Of a DNA stretch of 64,000 nucleotides, positions 43,011 through 52,400 are shown in pieces. Positions within the stretch are counted from its first letter, which is position 1. Every line of letters begins with the position of its first letter. The stretch is from the NCBI RefSeq assembly GCF_013385425.1, contig NZ_JACAQA010000024.1:1-64000 (forward strand), given 5' to 3'. Made by a program: the position numbers and the translations under genes. The notes below the pieces were generated by a model. It was not told where the DNA came from. It saw only the letters and a list, made by a program, of their open reading frames with translations, and ran no database searches. Origin of the DNA: Pseudomonas gingeri. Lineage in GTDB: Bacteria; Pseudomonadota; Gammaproteobacteria; Pseudomonadales; Pseudomonadaceae.

Positions 43011-43568
43011 TCAGTTGGGCATCTTCGAATCCGGCGTGCGCCAGATCAGCCGGGTGGTGTCGTAACCCTGCTGGCGCGCGCGGCTCAGCAGGTCCTCGCG
43101 GGTCTCCACGCTGACCTTGGTGGTACGCGACAACAACCACAGGTAACGACGATTCGGATTGCCAACCAGCGCCGTCTTGTAGTCGTCGCTGACATACAGA
43201 ATCCAGTAGTCGGCCTTGGCCACGCCCGGCAACAGCGACGTGAACCAGTTATCGAACTTCACCCACAGCTTGTCGGTCTGCCCCGGGACCTGCGGCGTCG
43301 CCGTGCCCTTGGCTTCCTCCCAGGTCCACTGCTCGGTCAGGCAACGGTTGAACACCGCGACCTTGCCGTCCGCCATCAGACTGTAGCGGGCCTCCGACTG
43401 CGCGCAATTGCGCTGGAAATACATCGGCATCCGTGCCAACTCGTACCAGGTACCCTGGTAACGGTTCAGGTCCACGTGACCTGCGGTCTTGGGCGCCAAA
43501 TCGTCGCCGGACGTAGCGCAACCAGCCAGCAACAAGCCAGCCAAAAGAGTGACCACTAAACGCAACAT
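43011..43568 (-). CDS. blc: Outer-membrane lipocalin (Blc family)
   Basis: Bacterial lipocalin of 185 residues with a lipoprotein signal (LLAGLLLAGC, Cys about 17) and the lipocalin motif LNRYQGTWYELARMPMYFQRNC. The second conserved region DYWILYVSDDYKTALVG and the late YLWLLSR strand are also present. It likely sits on the inner face of the outer membrane and binds lipids or fatty acids. It is followed on the opposite side by the small lipoprotein gene, 30 bases upstream, in the same direction. Confidence 0.94.
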   Translation of the reverse strand: MLRLVVTLLAGLLLAGCATSGDDLAPKTAGHVDLNRYQGTWYELARMPMYFQRNCAQSEARYSLMADGKVAVFNRCLTEQWTWEEAKGTATPQVPGQTDKLWVKFDNWFTSLLPGVAKADYWILYVSDDYKTALVGNPNRRYLWLLSRTTKVSVETREDLLSRARQQGYDTTRLIWRTPDSKMPN

Positions 43569-43598
43569 TGTTCTTCTCCCGTGGGCGATCGCCCCGGT

Positions 43599-43853
43599 TT
43601 ACTTCAGGCCTTGCCCGGAAAACATCAGGACTTTGTCACCGGCGTACTGCACGCTGATAAAGCTGTTCTTGTTACCCCAGGTGCAACTGGACATGCCCAG
43701 TGCGCCGGAACAGTCCGAAGGCGAGCCGAGCAATTTCTCGACATCGGCCTTGGCCATGCCCGCGGAGATTTTCGAGTAGTTTTCCTGATTGACCTTGCTG
43801 CACGCGACCAACAGCACGCAGAACGACAAAAGGGCGAGAGAGCGCAACGACAT
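43599..43853 (-). CDS. Small lipoprotein (DUF3862-like)
   Basis: An 84-residue lipoprotein: from the ATG at 43853 (MSLRSLALLSFCVLLVACSK) it has a clear lipobox LVAC. The rest, NYSKISAGMAKADVEKLLGSPSDCSGALGMSSCTWG, resembles the SmpA/OmlA-like BLUF fold (GMxxxDVxxLLG-P) of small outer-membrane lipoproteins. It is the first gene of a two-gene set with the lipocalin. The function is not known to me. Confidence 0.82.
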   Translation of the reverse strand: MSLRSLALLSFCVLLVACSKVNQENYSKISAGMAKADVEKLLGSPSDCSGALGMSSCTWGNKNSFISVQYAGDKVLMFSGQGLK

Positions 43854-44252
43854 GGGGAACTCCTGGGGCTCAAAGGTGGGCACGGCTGCCTACCGCAAGC
43901 TTAGAAGAGAAAAGGGCCATCTGGTTCCCGAGCACGGGTGCTTTTCTTACAGCAACTTCCTTCAAGAATTTTCAGGCGCTTTTTCAGCGAAAAAGGTATT
44001 TCGTCGGTTTTGTCGTTCGAAAATTAATATTCGGGGCAATGGTGTCGACATATTCAGGTAATACCATTTTGCCTGTATGAAAGGCCCGCACGCCGATGTT
44101 CACGGCGCAACGCCCCAATATGGCGAGCAATGGAAAAGCAGGACAAGGACTTCCGACGCCGACGTTGATCAAGAGAAATTGCCCCACAGGTGCAGACCTG
44201 TGGCAAATTGACGCCCCCCCGGTGACCAGCCCCCCTGTGGACAGCCCATTTC
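43854..44252. other. Gene-free interval between small lipoprotein and chemoreceptor
   Basis: About 400 bases, locally AT-rich (43955-44075), with no credible gene. It must hold promoters for both divergent genes, but I cannot fix their boxes. CCACAGGT-GCAG-ACCTGTGG at 44184-44203 is a perfect 8-bp stem with a 4-base loop, 49 bases before the chemoreceptor ATG. Pyrimidine-rich CCCCCCC runs follow. No clear Shine-Dalgarno precedes that ATG. Confidence 0.6.
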
Positions 44253-46145
44253 ATGACCAAAAATTTCAAGTTCAGCCATAAGATTCTGTTGGCGGCGGCC
44301 CTGGTGGTCGCAGTGGCGTTCGCCTGCTTCATCCTGTTCAACGACTACCGCCAACGCGAGGCCCTGCGCCACAGCACCGAGGACTCGATGCAGGCCTTGG
44401 GCAGCCTGACCACCAGCAATATCCAGACCTGGCTGGAAAGTCGCATTCAGCTTCTGCAATCGCTGTCCCAGCAGATCGCCGCGGACGGCAGCTCCGCCGA
44501 CAGCCTGAAACACGCCATCGGCCTGCCCGCCTACGGCAGCAACTTCCAGCTCAGCTATTTCGGCAGCGCGGAGGGCGTAATGACCTCGGTTCCGGTGGGC
44601 AACCGCCCCGCCGACTACGATCCACGCTCACGCGGCTGGTACAAGGCGGCCACCGCCGCCCAACAGACCATCGTCACCGAACCCTACATCGCCGCCTCCT
44701 CCGGCAAGCTGGTGATCACCCTGGCCACCCCGGTACAGCATCAGGGCCAATTCATCGGCGTGGCCGGCGCCGATATAGACCTGGGCAGCATCAGCGCCAT
44801 TATCAACTCGTTGAACTTCGGTGGTCACGGGCACGCGTTCATCGTCAGCGCCGACGGCAAGATCCTGATTCACCCGGACAGCAAGCTGATCCTGAAAAAC
44901 CTCTCTGACGCCTACCCCAGCGGCGCACCGAAAATCAGTGCCGGGCTCAAGGAAGTCGAGGTCGACGGCAAGCAACAGTTCATCTCCTTCACCCATGTCA
45001 GCGGCGTGTCCTCGGTGGACTGGTACGTCGCCCTGGTGCTCGACCAGGAAACCGCGTTCTCCATGCTCAGCGAGTTCCGCACCTCGGCGATCATCGCCAC
45101 GGTGATCGCCGTGATCATTATCATCGCCCTGCTGAGCATGCTGATCCGCGTGTTGATGCAGCCGTTGCACCTGATGGGTCGCGCCATGCACGACATCGCC
45201 GAGGGTGAAGGCGACCTGACCAAACGCCTGGTCATCCACGGCCACGATGAGTTCGGCACCCTGGGCATGTCCTTCAACCGCTTCGTCGAACGTATCCACA
45301 CCTCGATCCGCGAAGTGGCTTCGGCCACCGGCCAGGTCAACGAAGTGGCCTTGCGGGTGGTCAGCGCCTCCAACTCGTCGATGCATAACTCCGACCAACA
45401 GGCCAGCCGTACCAGCAGCGTGGCGGCGGCAATCAACGAACTCGGCGCCGCGGCCCAGGAGATCGCGCAGAACGCCGCCCTCGCCTCGCAGCATTCCAGC
45501 GAAGCCCGCAGCCTGGCGGAAGACGGCCAGCAGGTGGTGGAAAAAACCATCGGTGCGATGCAGCAACTGTCGGCCAAGATCAGCGATTCATGCGGCAATA
45601 TCGAGACCCTGAACAGCAACACGGTGAATATCGGGCAGATCCTCGAAGTGATCACCGGTATTTCCCAGCAGACCAACCTGCTGGCGCTCAACGCGGCCAT
45701 CGAGGCGGCACGGGCCGGTGAGGCCGGGCGTGGGTTTGCGGTGGTGGCCGATGAGGTGCGCAACCTGGCGCACCGCACCCAGGATTCGGCGCAGCAAGTG
45801 CAGAAGATGATTGAAGAGTTGCAGGTCGGCGCCCGGGAAGCAGTGAGCATCATGACCGACAGCCAGCGTCAGAGCGAAAGCAGCGTCGGCATCGCCAACC
45901 AGGCGGGTGAGCGGCTGGGCAGCGTGACCCAGCGGATCGGCGAGATCGACGGCATGAACCAGTCGGTGGCGACCGCAACCGAGGAACAGACGGCGGTGGT
46001 GGAGTCGATCAATGTCGATATTACCGAGATCAATACGCTGAACCAGGAAGGTGTGGAAAACCTGCAATCGACCTTGCGCGCATGCGCGGACCTGGAACAG
46101 CAGGCGGCGCGGTTGAAGCAGTTGGTGGGGAGTTTCCGGATCTGA
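44253..46145 (+). CDS. Methyl-accepting chemotaxis protein with dCache_1 domain
   Basis: Chemoreceptor of 630 residues: membrane helix about 10-30, a periplasmic double-Cache domain to about 270, membrane helix about 278-300 (TSAIIATVIAVIIIIALLSML), HAMP, and the signalling tip QQTNLLALNAAIEAARAGEA. The distal Cache pocket has most of the amino-acid motif of PctA-type receptors: Tyr122, Arg127, Trp129 and Tyr130 (YDPRSRGWY), Tyr145, and Asp174 (GVAGADIDL). The Asp expected at position 147 is Ala (EPYIAASSG). Ligand is therefore uncertain. The C-terminal pentapeptide for CheR tethering is absent. Confidence 0.9.
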   Translation: MTKNFKFSHKILLAAALVVAVAFACFILFNDYRQREALRHSTEDSMQALGSLTTSNIQTWLESRIQLLQSLSQQIAADGSSADSLKHAIGLPAYGSNFQLSYFGSAEGVMTSVPVGNRPADYDPRSRGWYKAATAAQQTIVTEPYIAASSGKLVITLATPVQHQGQFIGVAGADIDLGSISAIINSLNFGGHGHAFIVSADGKILIHPDSKLILKNLSDAYPSGAPKISAGLKEVEVDGKQQFISFTHVSGVSSVDWYVALVLDQETAFSMLSEFRTSAIIATVIAVIIIIALLSMLIRVLMQPLHLMGRAMHDIAEGEGDLTKRLVIHGHDEFGTLGMSFNRFVERIHTSIREVASATGQVNEVALRVVSASNSSMHNSDQQASRTSSVAAAINELGAAAQEIAQNAALASQHSSEARSLAEDGQQVVEKTIGAMQQLSAKISDSCGNIETLNSNTVNIGQILEVITGISQQTNLLALNAAIEAARAGEAGRGFAVVADEVRNLAHRTQDSAQQVQKMIEELQVGAREAVSIMTDSQRQSESSVGIANQAGERLGSVTQRIGEIDGMNQSVATATEEQTAVVESINVDITEINTLNQEGVENLQSTLRACADLEQQAARLKQLVGSFRI

Positions 46146-46165
46146 GATCTGCGGGGGGGCTTTTG

Positions 46166-46265
46166 GCCTCTTCGCGGGCAAGCCCTGTTCCTACAGGTTT
46201 GTGTCGCGCACAAAATCTGTGATCGACGCCATACTGTAGGAGCAGGGCTTGCCCGCGAAAGGGCC
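46166..46265. repeat. Two REP copies downstream of dCache chemoreceptor
   Basis: TTCGCGGGCAAGCCCTGTTCCTACAG (near 46171) and CTGTAGGAGCAGGGCTTGCCCGCGAA (near 46235) are inverted copies separated by about 40 bases, with their conserved outer ends facing inwards: a tail-to-tail arrangement opposite to the other REPINs here. It lies between convergent genes. Confidence 0.8.
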
Positions 46266-46283
46266 ATCCGCCACACAGCCGAT

Positions 46284-46886
46284 CTAGAACCGTGAACCCG
46301 GTTCCCGCAAAAACACCACTTCCTCAGCCGTAGACTCACGCCCAAGAATGGCATTGCGATGGGGAAAACGCCCAAACCGGGCAATAACGTCACGATGCCG
46401 CTCGGCATAGTCCAGATAATCGGCAAATATCCCCCGATCCACCTCCACCTGCTCCGCCAACAACGCCGCAAAACGCGACACTGCCTCGTTCTGTACCGCC
46501 AGGTGTTCGCAATGCTCGAACACCAGATAGACAAACACCCGCTCTATCGCCGACAACCGCCGATCAAAATCCGCAGCCAGCCCTTGCGCCACCAGCGCCT
46601 GGGCGCGGGCATCACCGGAGAAAGCCTTGGGGGTGTCACGGAAGATCATCCGCGGCAGTTGATCGAGCAACAGCACCAGCGCCAGCCAGCCTTCGGGACA
46701 TTGCGTCCACTCAGCCAAATCGCCAGCCAGTGCCTGCTCGACCTGGACCCCGAAACGCTCGCGCGCTTCAAGGTCCTGGCTGTCGCGCTTGCCGAACCAC
46801 AACCGGCCCTTGTCGGCCACCTGCCCGGCGGTCGTCCCGGCTGAACCGAACCACCACTCAAGCAAGGGCTGCCAGGGCGCGGACAT
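46284..46886 (-). CDS. DUF924 family protein
   Basis: A 200-residue helical protein of the DUF924 family, starting MSAPWQPLLEWWFGSAG. Typical features are GKRDSQDLEARERFG, LALVLLLDQLPRMIFRDTPKAF and RFPHRNAILGR (Arg, His and Asn near the end). Helical-repeat (TPR-like) fold is known for the family; function is not. It begins 4 bases past the fbp stop, so the two are one transcript, a common arrangement in Pseudomonas. Confidence 0.88.
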   Translation of the reverse strand: MSAPWQPLLEWWFGSAGTTAGQVADKGRLWFGKRDSQDLEARERFGVQVEQALAGDLAEWTQCPEGWLALVLLLDQLPRMIFRDTPKAFSGDARAQALVAQGLAADFDRRLSAIERVFVYLVFEHCEHLAVQNEAVSRFAALLAEQVEVDRGIFADYLDYAERHRDVIARFGRFPHRNAILGRESTAEEVVFLREPGSRF

Positions 46887-46890
46887 GGGT

Positions 46891-47901
46891 TCAGTCCTTG
46901 TGGTAGCCGGTGATCCGTGCCACTTCTTCCTTGGAGCCGAGGAACACCGCAACGCGCTGGTGCAGGCCGTCCGGCTTGATATCGAGAATACGCTGGTGAC
47001 CGTCGGTGGACGCACCGCCCGCCTGCTCCACCAGGAACGACATCGGGTTGGCTTCGTACATCAGGCGCAGCTTGCCCGGCTTGGACGGCTCGCGGCTGTC
47101 GCGCGGGTACATGAACAGACCGCCACGGGTCAGGATGCGGTGCACGTCCGCCACCATCGCGGCGACCCAGCGCATGTTGTAGTTCTTTTTCAGCGGGCCT
47201 TCTTCGCCGGCCAGCAGTTCACCGACGTAACGTTGGACCGGCGCTTCCCAGTGACGCTGGTTGGACATGTTGATCGCGAACTCCTGGGTAGAGGCCGGGA
47301 TCGTGATGTCTTCATGGGTCAGCACGAAGCTGCCCATTTCACGGTCAAGGGTAAAGCCTTTCACGCCATCGCCCAGGGTCAGCACCAGCATGGTCTGTGG
47401 GCCATAGATGGCATAACCGGCGGCTACCTGCTCGGTACCTGGCTGCAGAAAGGCCTTTTCGTTCAGGGCTTCGTTCTGGCTCAGGTACTCGTTCGGGCAA
47501 CGCAGCACCGAGAAGATGGTCCCGACCGGGGCGTTGATATCGATGTTCGACGAACCGTCCAACGGGTCGAATACCAGCAGGTAGGCGCCTTTCGGGTATT
47601 TGCCGGGGATCTGGTAGGCATTGTCCATTTCTTCGGACGCCATGCCGGCCAGGTGACCGCCCCATTCGTTGGCTTCGAGGAGGATTTCGTTGGAAAGCAC
47701 GTCGAGTTTCTTCTGTACTTCACCCTGCACGTTTTCTGTGCCCATGCTGCCCAGAACCCCACCCAGCGCGCCTTTGGAGACGGCATGGCTGATTTCCTTG
47801 CACGCACGCGCGACCACTTCGATCAGGAAACGCAGATCGGCAGGCGTGTTATTGCTGCGGGTCTGCTCAATCAAATAGCGACTCAGGGTAACGCGGGACA
47901 T
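46891..47901 (-). CDS. fbp: Class 1 fructose-1,6-bisphosphatase
   Basis: Fbp dephosphorylates fructose 1,6-bisphosphate in gluconeogenesis. The 336-residue protein has the metal and phosphate signature LVFDPLDGSSNIDINAPVG and the substrate segment LRLMYEANPMSFLVEQAGG. GGAG precedes the ATG. It is co-transcribed with the DUF924 gene. In pseudomonads, which lack phosphofructokinase, this enzyme is central to hexose synthesis. Confidence 0.97.
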   Translation of the reverse strand: MSRVTLSRYLIEQTRSNNTPADLRFLIEVVARACKEISHAVSKGALGGVLGSMGTENVQGEVQKKLDVLSNEILLEANEWGGHLAGMASEEMDNAYQIPGKYPKGAYLLVFDPLDGSSNIDINAPVGTIFSVLRCPNEYLSQNEALNEKAFLQPGTEQVAAGYAIYGPQTMLVLTLGDGVKGFTLDREMGSFVLTHEDITIPASTQEFAINMSNQRHWEAPVQRYVGELLAGEEGPLKKNYNMRWVAAMVADVHRILTRGGLFMYPRDSREPSKPGKLRLMYEANPMSFLVEQAGGASTDGHQRILDIKPDGLHQRVAVFLGSKEEVARITGYHKD

Positions 47902-48063
47902 GGATGGCTCCGGAGATGGGGGGCTGAAAACCCGCGCAGTTTAACGCGAGTCGACATGTATTGCCTCCTGTCAGACCGAGTTCCGACAGGGAGAGTTCAT
48001 GAACCGGGTTGAGCGTAGTCCAAAAGAGCGGGAAATCCCCTGCCCCCGGTCATTGCCAGGCGT

Positions 48064-49428
48064 CTAGACCTGAGGCTTGCGCAACAGGCTGAAGGCCATC
48101 CCGGCCAAGGCCGCCACCCCCAGCAACAGCACCGCCCACAAACCGATCTTCTTCCAATCGGTGCCCACCGCAACCGGCACCGCTGGCGGCTGCACCGTGG
48201 TCACGGCCGCACCGGTCGCCGTGGCCTTGCCCAATCCGGCCAGACGCTGCGGGCTGTAATCGGGGATCAAGGTCGATAGCGACAGGTTCGCCGCCCTGAC
48301 CGTCGGATTACCCAGGGCCAGGGAAAACGGCGGCTCGCCACGGGCCAGGAACACCAGTTGCGTGCTGCGTACCGCGAAACGCAAGGTCGGCGCCTGGGCG
48401 CCCAGACCACCGCCGCGCTCGTCGACCACCAGCTTCAATTGCGCAACCGCACGGCCGGGCAACTGCAACTGGTCCTGGACCACATCCTGGCCGTTCTGGG
48501 TCAGGCGATAGAGCAAACCGCTGCTCAGCGTCTGCCAGGGCGCATTGCCATCCTGGCGCCCGTACAGGTTTACCGGTGCCAGGCTGTTGGCCTGCGCCAG
48601 CTCGACCCGCACCTGCTCAAGGGGCAGGCCGAGGGGCAATTGCCAGGTGTATTCCCCGGCCTTGGCGCTGCTGCCGGCCAACGGCTGCGACCACACCAGC
48701 GGCAACGGCAGGCTGCTGGTGGTGGAACTGGCCAACTGCGCCGAACTGAGCATCGGCGCCGCCTGCGGCGACTGCCACAGCAGGCGCAGGTAACGCGCCG
48801 ACAACCCCGGCAAGGCGACTTCATGCTGTTCCACCCGCTCGTCGGCAAACGACAAGCGCGCCACCTGCCCGTCGCCCCAAGCCTGCCAGTGTTGCAGGTC
48901 GTCGCTGGCCTCGATGCTGAAACGCTGGAAGCCATCGTGCTCGCTGCTCCAATCCAGAACAAGCTGCTGCAATGGCGTCTTGATCGCGCTGGCATCCAGC
49001 AGCCAGCCGCGCAGCACTTTTTCACCCGTTTGCAACTTACCCGAAGGACTCACCTCGACCAGGGTACCGTTGGCCGACGACTGGACCCGCACGCTCGGCG
49101 TGACCTCGGGCGCATCCGCCGAGTTATACAACGGGAACCACTTCACATCCGTCAGGCTGTTGCTCTGCGTCGCCTGTGCCTGCTCCCGCGCCAGGGCATA
49201 GGCCTGAGGCTCACCGGCGCCATTGAACACCCGTACATCGCTGAGATCGGACTGGCGTGCGCTCAGTTGCAGCGTCAACGGCAGTTCCAGGCGATACCAG
49301 GGACCCTCACCACTAAGGGTCAGGGGCACCTGGGTGCTGTAGTCGCTCGGTTTTTCCTGGGCGAACGCCGACAGCGCCGCACACAACCCCAGGATGCCCA
49401 GCCAGCACGGGCTCAGTTTGTGAATCAA
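48064..49428 (-). CDS. DUF3999 family protein
   Basis: A 454-residue exported protein with a TTG start (AGGAG 7 bases upstream) overlapping the stop of the preceding gene in the arrangement TTGA. It has an N-terminal signal (CWLGILGLCAALSAFAQ), a long beta-rich periplasmic domain and one C-terminal membrane helix (IGLWAVLLLGVAALAGMAFSLL) ending in a short basic tail. Composition is rich in Leu, Gln and Ala. The family always seems to accompany the large DUF2339 membrane protein, with which it is translationally coupled here. Function unknown; a carbohydrate- or envelope-binding domain is possible but not shown. Confidence 0.88.
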   Translation of the reverse strand: MIHKLSPCWLGILGLCAALSAFAQEKPSDYSTQVPLTLSGEGPWYRLELPLTLQLSARQSDLSDVRVFNGAGEPQAYALAREQAQATQSNSLTDVKWFPLYNSADAPEVTPSVRVQSSANGTLVEVSPSGKLQTGEKVLRGWLLDASAIKTPLQQLVLDWSSEHDGFQRFSIEASDDLQHWQAWGDGQVARLSFADERVEQHEVALPGLSARYLRLLWQSPQAAPMLSSAQLASSTTSSLPLPLVWSQPLAGSSAKAGEYTWQLPLGLPLEQVRVELAQANSLAPVNLYGRQDGNAPWQTLSSGLLYRLTQNGQDVVQDQLQLPGRAVAQLKLVVDERGGGLGAQAPTLRFAVRSTQLVFLARGEPPFSLALGNPTVRAANLSLSTLIPDYSPQRLAGLGKATATGAAVTTVQPPAVPVAVGTDWKKIGLWAVLLLGVAALAGMAFSLLRKPQV

Positions 49429-52400
49429 GACGACACTCCTTCAGTTTCTTCGGTCACAGGCGTTGGCTCCGGACGCTTGGGCGGCAGCGGTGCAAAGTAA
49501 CCGACCACCAGCAACAGCACGCCCACGCCGATGAACGAGACGATCCGCGCCAACCCGCCACGGTTGCTCAACTCGACGAAGAACAGCTTGGCGACCACCA
49601 CGGCGATCAGCGCCGCGCCCACCAGCCAGACCTCGCGACGATGGCGCAGATGTCCGCCGATCATCAGGCCCAGGGCAATCAGGGTCCAGGCAATCGACAA
49701 GCCGGCCTGCACCTGCATCGACGCCAGCAGGTCATCCAGATTGAACGGCACCGCGCCCCAATGGTGCGCGGTGCGCATCACCAGCGCGCTGACAAAGGCG
49801 AACAATGAAAGTCCGGCCACGGCCTGGGTGACCAGTTGCGCATAGTCGCGGCGCAACGCCCATTGCGCCACGGCGCTCTGGGACCAGAGGTAGATCCCCA
49901 GCAAGGCGAACATCAGACCCAGATCCAACGGGTTGAGCAGCGGCACATAAGGCAGCGGCTCGGCCTGGCCGTCGCTGAAGGTGTTCGCCAGCCAGAACCA
50001 GGCCAGCATCAGCACGGCCAGGGGCAAGGCGGCGTAGAGGCGATATTCGCGCGGGTAAGCCGCCACCGGCCATGGCCATTGGCGTGGCGCGGCCATCAGC
50101 ACCAGATAGAGGCTCGGCAGGATCGCCCAGCCCAGCCAGCGCCAGGCGTTGTAATGCTCCGACAGGCTCATCAGGCCGAAGCGCAGCTCCAGCGCCAGCA
50201 CGCCAAGGATCAGCCAGCAACCCAGCACATGGGCATAACTCAGGGCCTTGGCGGGCAGGATCGACGCCAGGCGGCGCAACGACAGCAGATGCACGACAAA
50301 CACCGCCGCCCAGGCCAGCCAGCCGTAATCGGCCGCCGGGTGATAAGCCGGGTACCAGGCGCCGAAGAGCACCAGCACCGCCACCGGTGTCAGCAAGGTG
50401 CAGAGGCGGCCCAGGGTCGGCCAGTTCAAGCGCGACGCCAGCAGCGTCCAGAGCACCACGCTGAGCGCCGCCAACCCCAGCAACGCCTGAGGCTGCAGAT
50501 GCGTCGGGACAAAGCGCAGGATTTCGCTGACCCAGGCCAGCCCCCACCACAACGCGCCCCACACCAGCAGGACATTGGACAGACCGCCCAGGCTCAGGGC
50601 ATCGAAAGCCGCGGCCTGGGTACCCCGTTGCAAACGCCAGGCGCCGATCATGGCGGCCAGGCTCAGCACCATCGGCGTCCAGAAACCGCTGTGGGCCAAT
50701 GGTCGCAAGCCTTCGGCGGACAACGCGCGGAACAGTTCCGGCTCGGCCATCAGGAATGCCGCGCCGCCGATCACCTGCAACAGCAGGCCGAAGACAAAAC
50801 TCACCCGTTGCTGCAAATACAGGCTCAGCCAGATGATCAACAAACCGCTGGCGGCCCAGACCCCACTGGCGGTTTCCCACGGCAGAACGAACAGCACGGC
50901 GAGGTTGATCAGCACCAGACCTGCCAGCAACACCACCGACAAGCCACGGAGTAGACGCACATCGTTGCGCACCATCTCGTCCCGGGCCGCCAGCAGCATC
51001 CCGGCGATCAGTGACAGACCGATCAGCGAAGCGCTCATCAAACCGCTCCAGCCGGCGTTGAAGACCGCCGTCGAATCGCCCTGGGCACCTTGCAGGCGCA
51101 GCAGGAACAGCGCACCGCCGAGCAGTTGCACGGCAAAGGCGCAGAACAGGAAACTCCGCGATTGCAGGCGCAGGCCGACAAACAAGGTCGCCAACCCGGC
51201 CAGCGCCCAGCTGATGGCCGTGCCCTGGGTGAAGAAGAACAACGGCGCCAGCAGATAGAGGAAAGTCAGGCCGCTGCAGGCCAGCACCGGCGCCAGGCTG
51301 CGCTCCCAGGACGAGAGCTGTTCAGGCAGCGCCTTGCGCACTTGCTGGAAGCTGAACAGCAAGGACCCGCCCAGCAGCAAGGCGCCCAGCGGCGCGCCAT
51401 CCAGCAGACTGGTTTCACCGAGTTGCAGCTTGCCGAGAAACGCCAGCGCCGAACCGATCTGCAACAGCAGGGCAAACGCCCGGGCGAACGGCCGTTGCTG
51501 GCGCAGGCCGAGCCAGAAGATCCCGGCACCCTCCACCGCCCAGGCCGCCGATGTCCAACGGGCATCCAGGCCCAGCGGGATCGCCAGGCTGGCGAAGATC
51601 ACGCCCAGGGCCAGGCAGGTTTCCCCCAGCAGCAAGGCGCGCCCGCCGGCGAGTATCCGCGCCAGGCCCATATAGATAATGCCCAGGCCCAGGGCACTGA
51701 AGGCCGCGGCGAACTCCAGGTGCCGGACCACCGCGAATTGCAGGCCGAAGCCCACCAGCGGCGGACCGAACAGCATGGCGCCATCGACATAGTCGCCCTG
51801 GCGGGCCGACCAGCGCAGCAAGGCTTCACGGCTGTCGTCCTCGGGACCGACGGCCATCTCGCGTAATTTACGCCGGGTGAACAGCAGGCCGATCGCCAGG
51901 TACATCAGGAAGAACAGCACCAGGAAGGGTTCAGTGCTCCAGAGCAATTCCGGTTTATACGAACGCAGGCCCCAGGCGAAGCCGATGCCGAAGGTGCCGA
52001 CAAAGCCGATCAGGTTGAGCAAGCGCCAGGTCTTGAACCAGGCAATGGCCAGGATGCCGGCGTTGAGCAAGGCGAAATAGCTGAACAGCGCCACATGGTT
52101 GCCGCTGCCGGTGGAGGTCAGGATCGGCGCGGCGAAGCCACCCAGGGCCGCGGCGGCAGCCAGGCCGAGGGCATCCTGGGTGATAGCGAGAATCGCCGAA
52201 AACACCGTGACCGCCACCAGCAGGCCAAGGGCGGCCGAGGGATCAAGCAGCGGATGCAGGCGCATCGCCGCAAACACCGTCAGGTACAGCACCGCGATCC
52301 CGGTGCCTTGCAGCATCAACGCGTAGTTGCTGTTGCGCAGGCGCAGCCACCAACCGAGTCCGAGCAGGCCGATGGCGCAGGCGGCGACCCCGGCATAACG

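Noticed and set aside
43789..44061. Plus-strand frame of 90 codons in the gap before the dCache receptor
   Set aside because: It starts within the antisense of the small lipoprotein and has no ribosome site or conserved feature.
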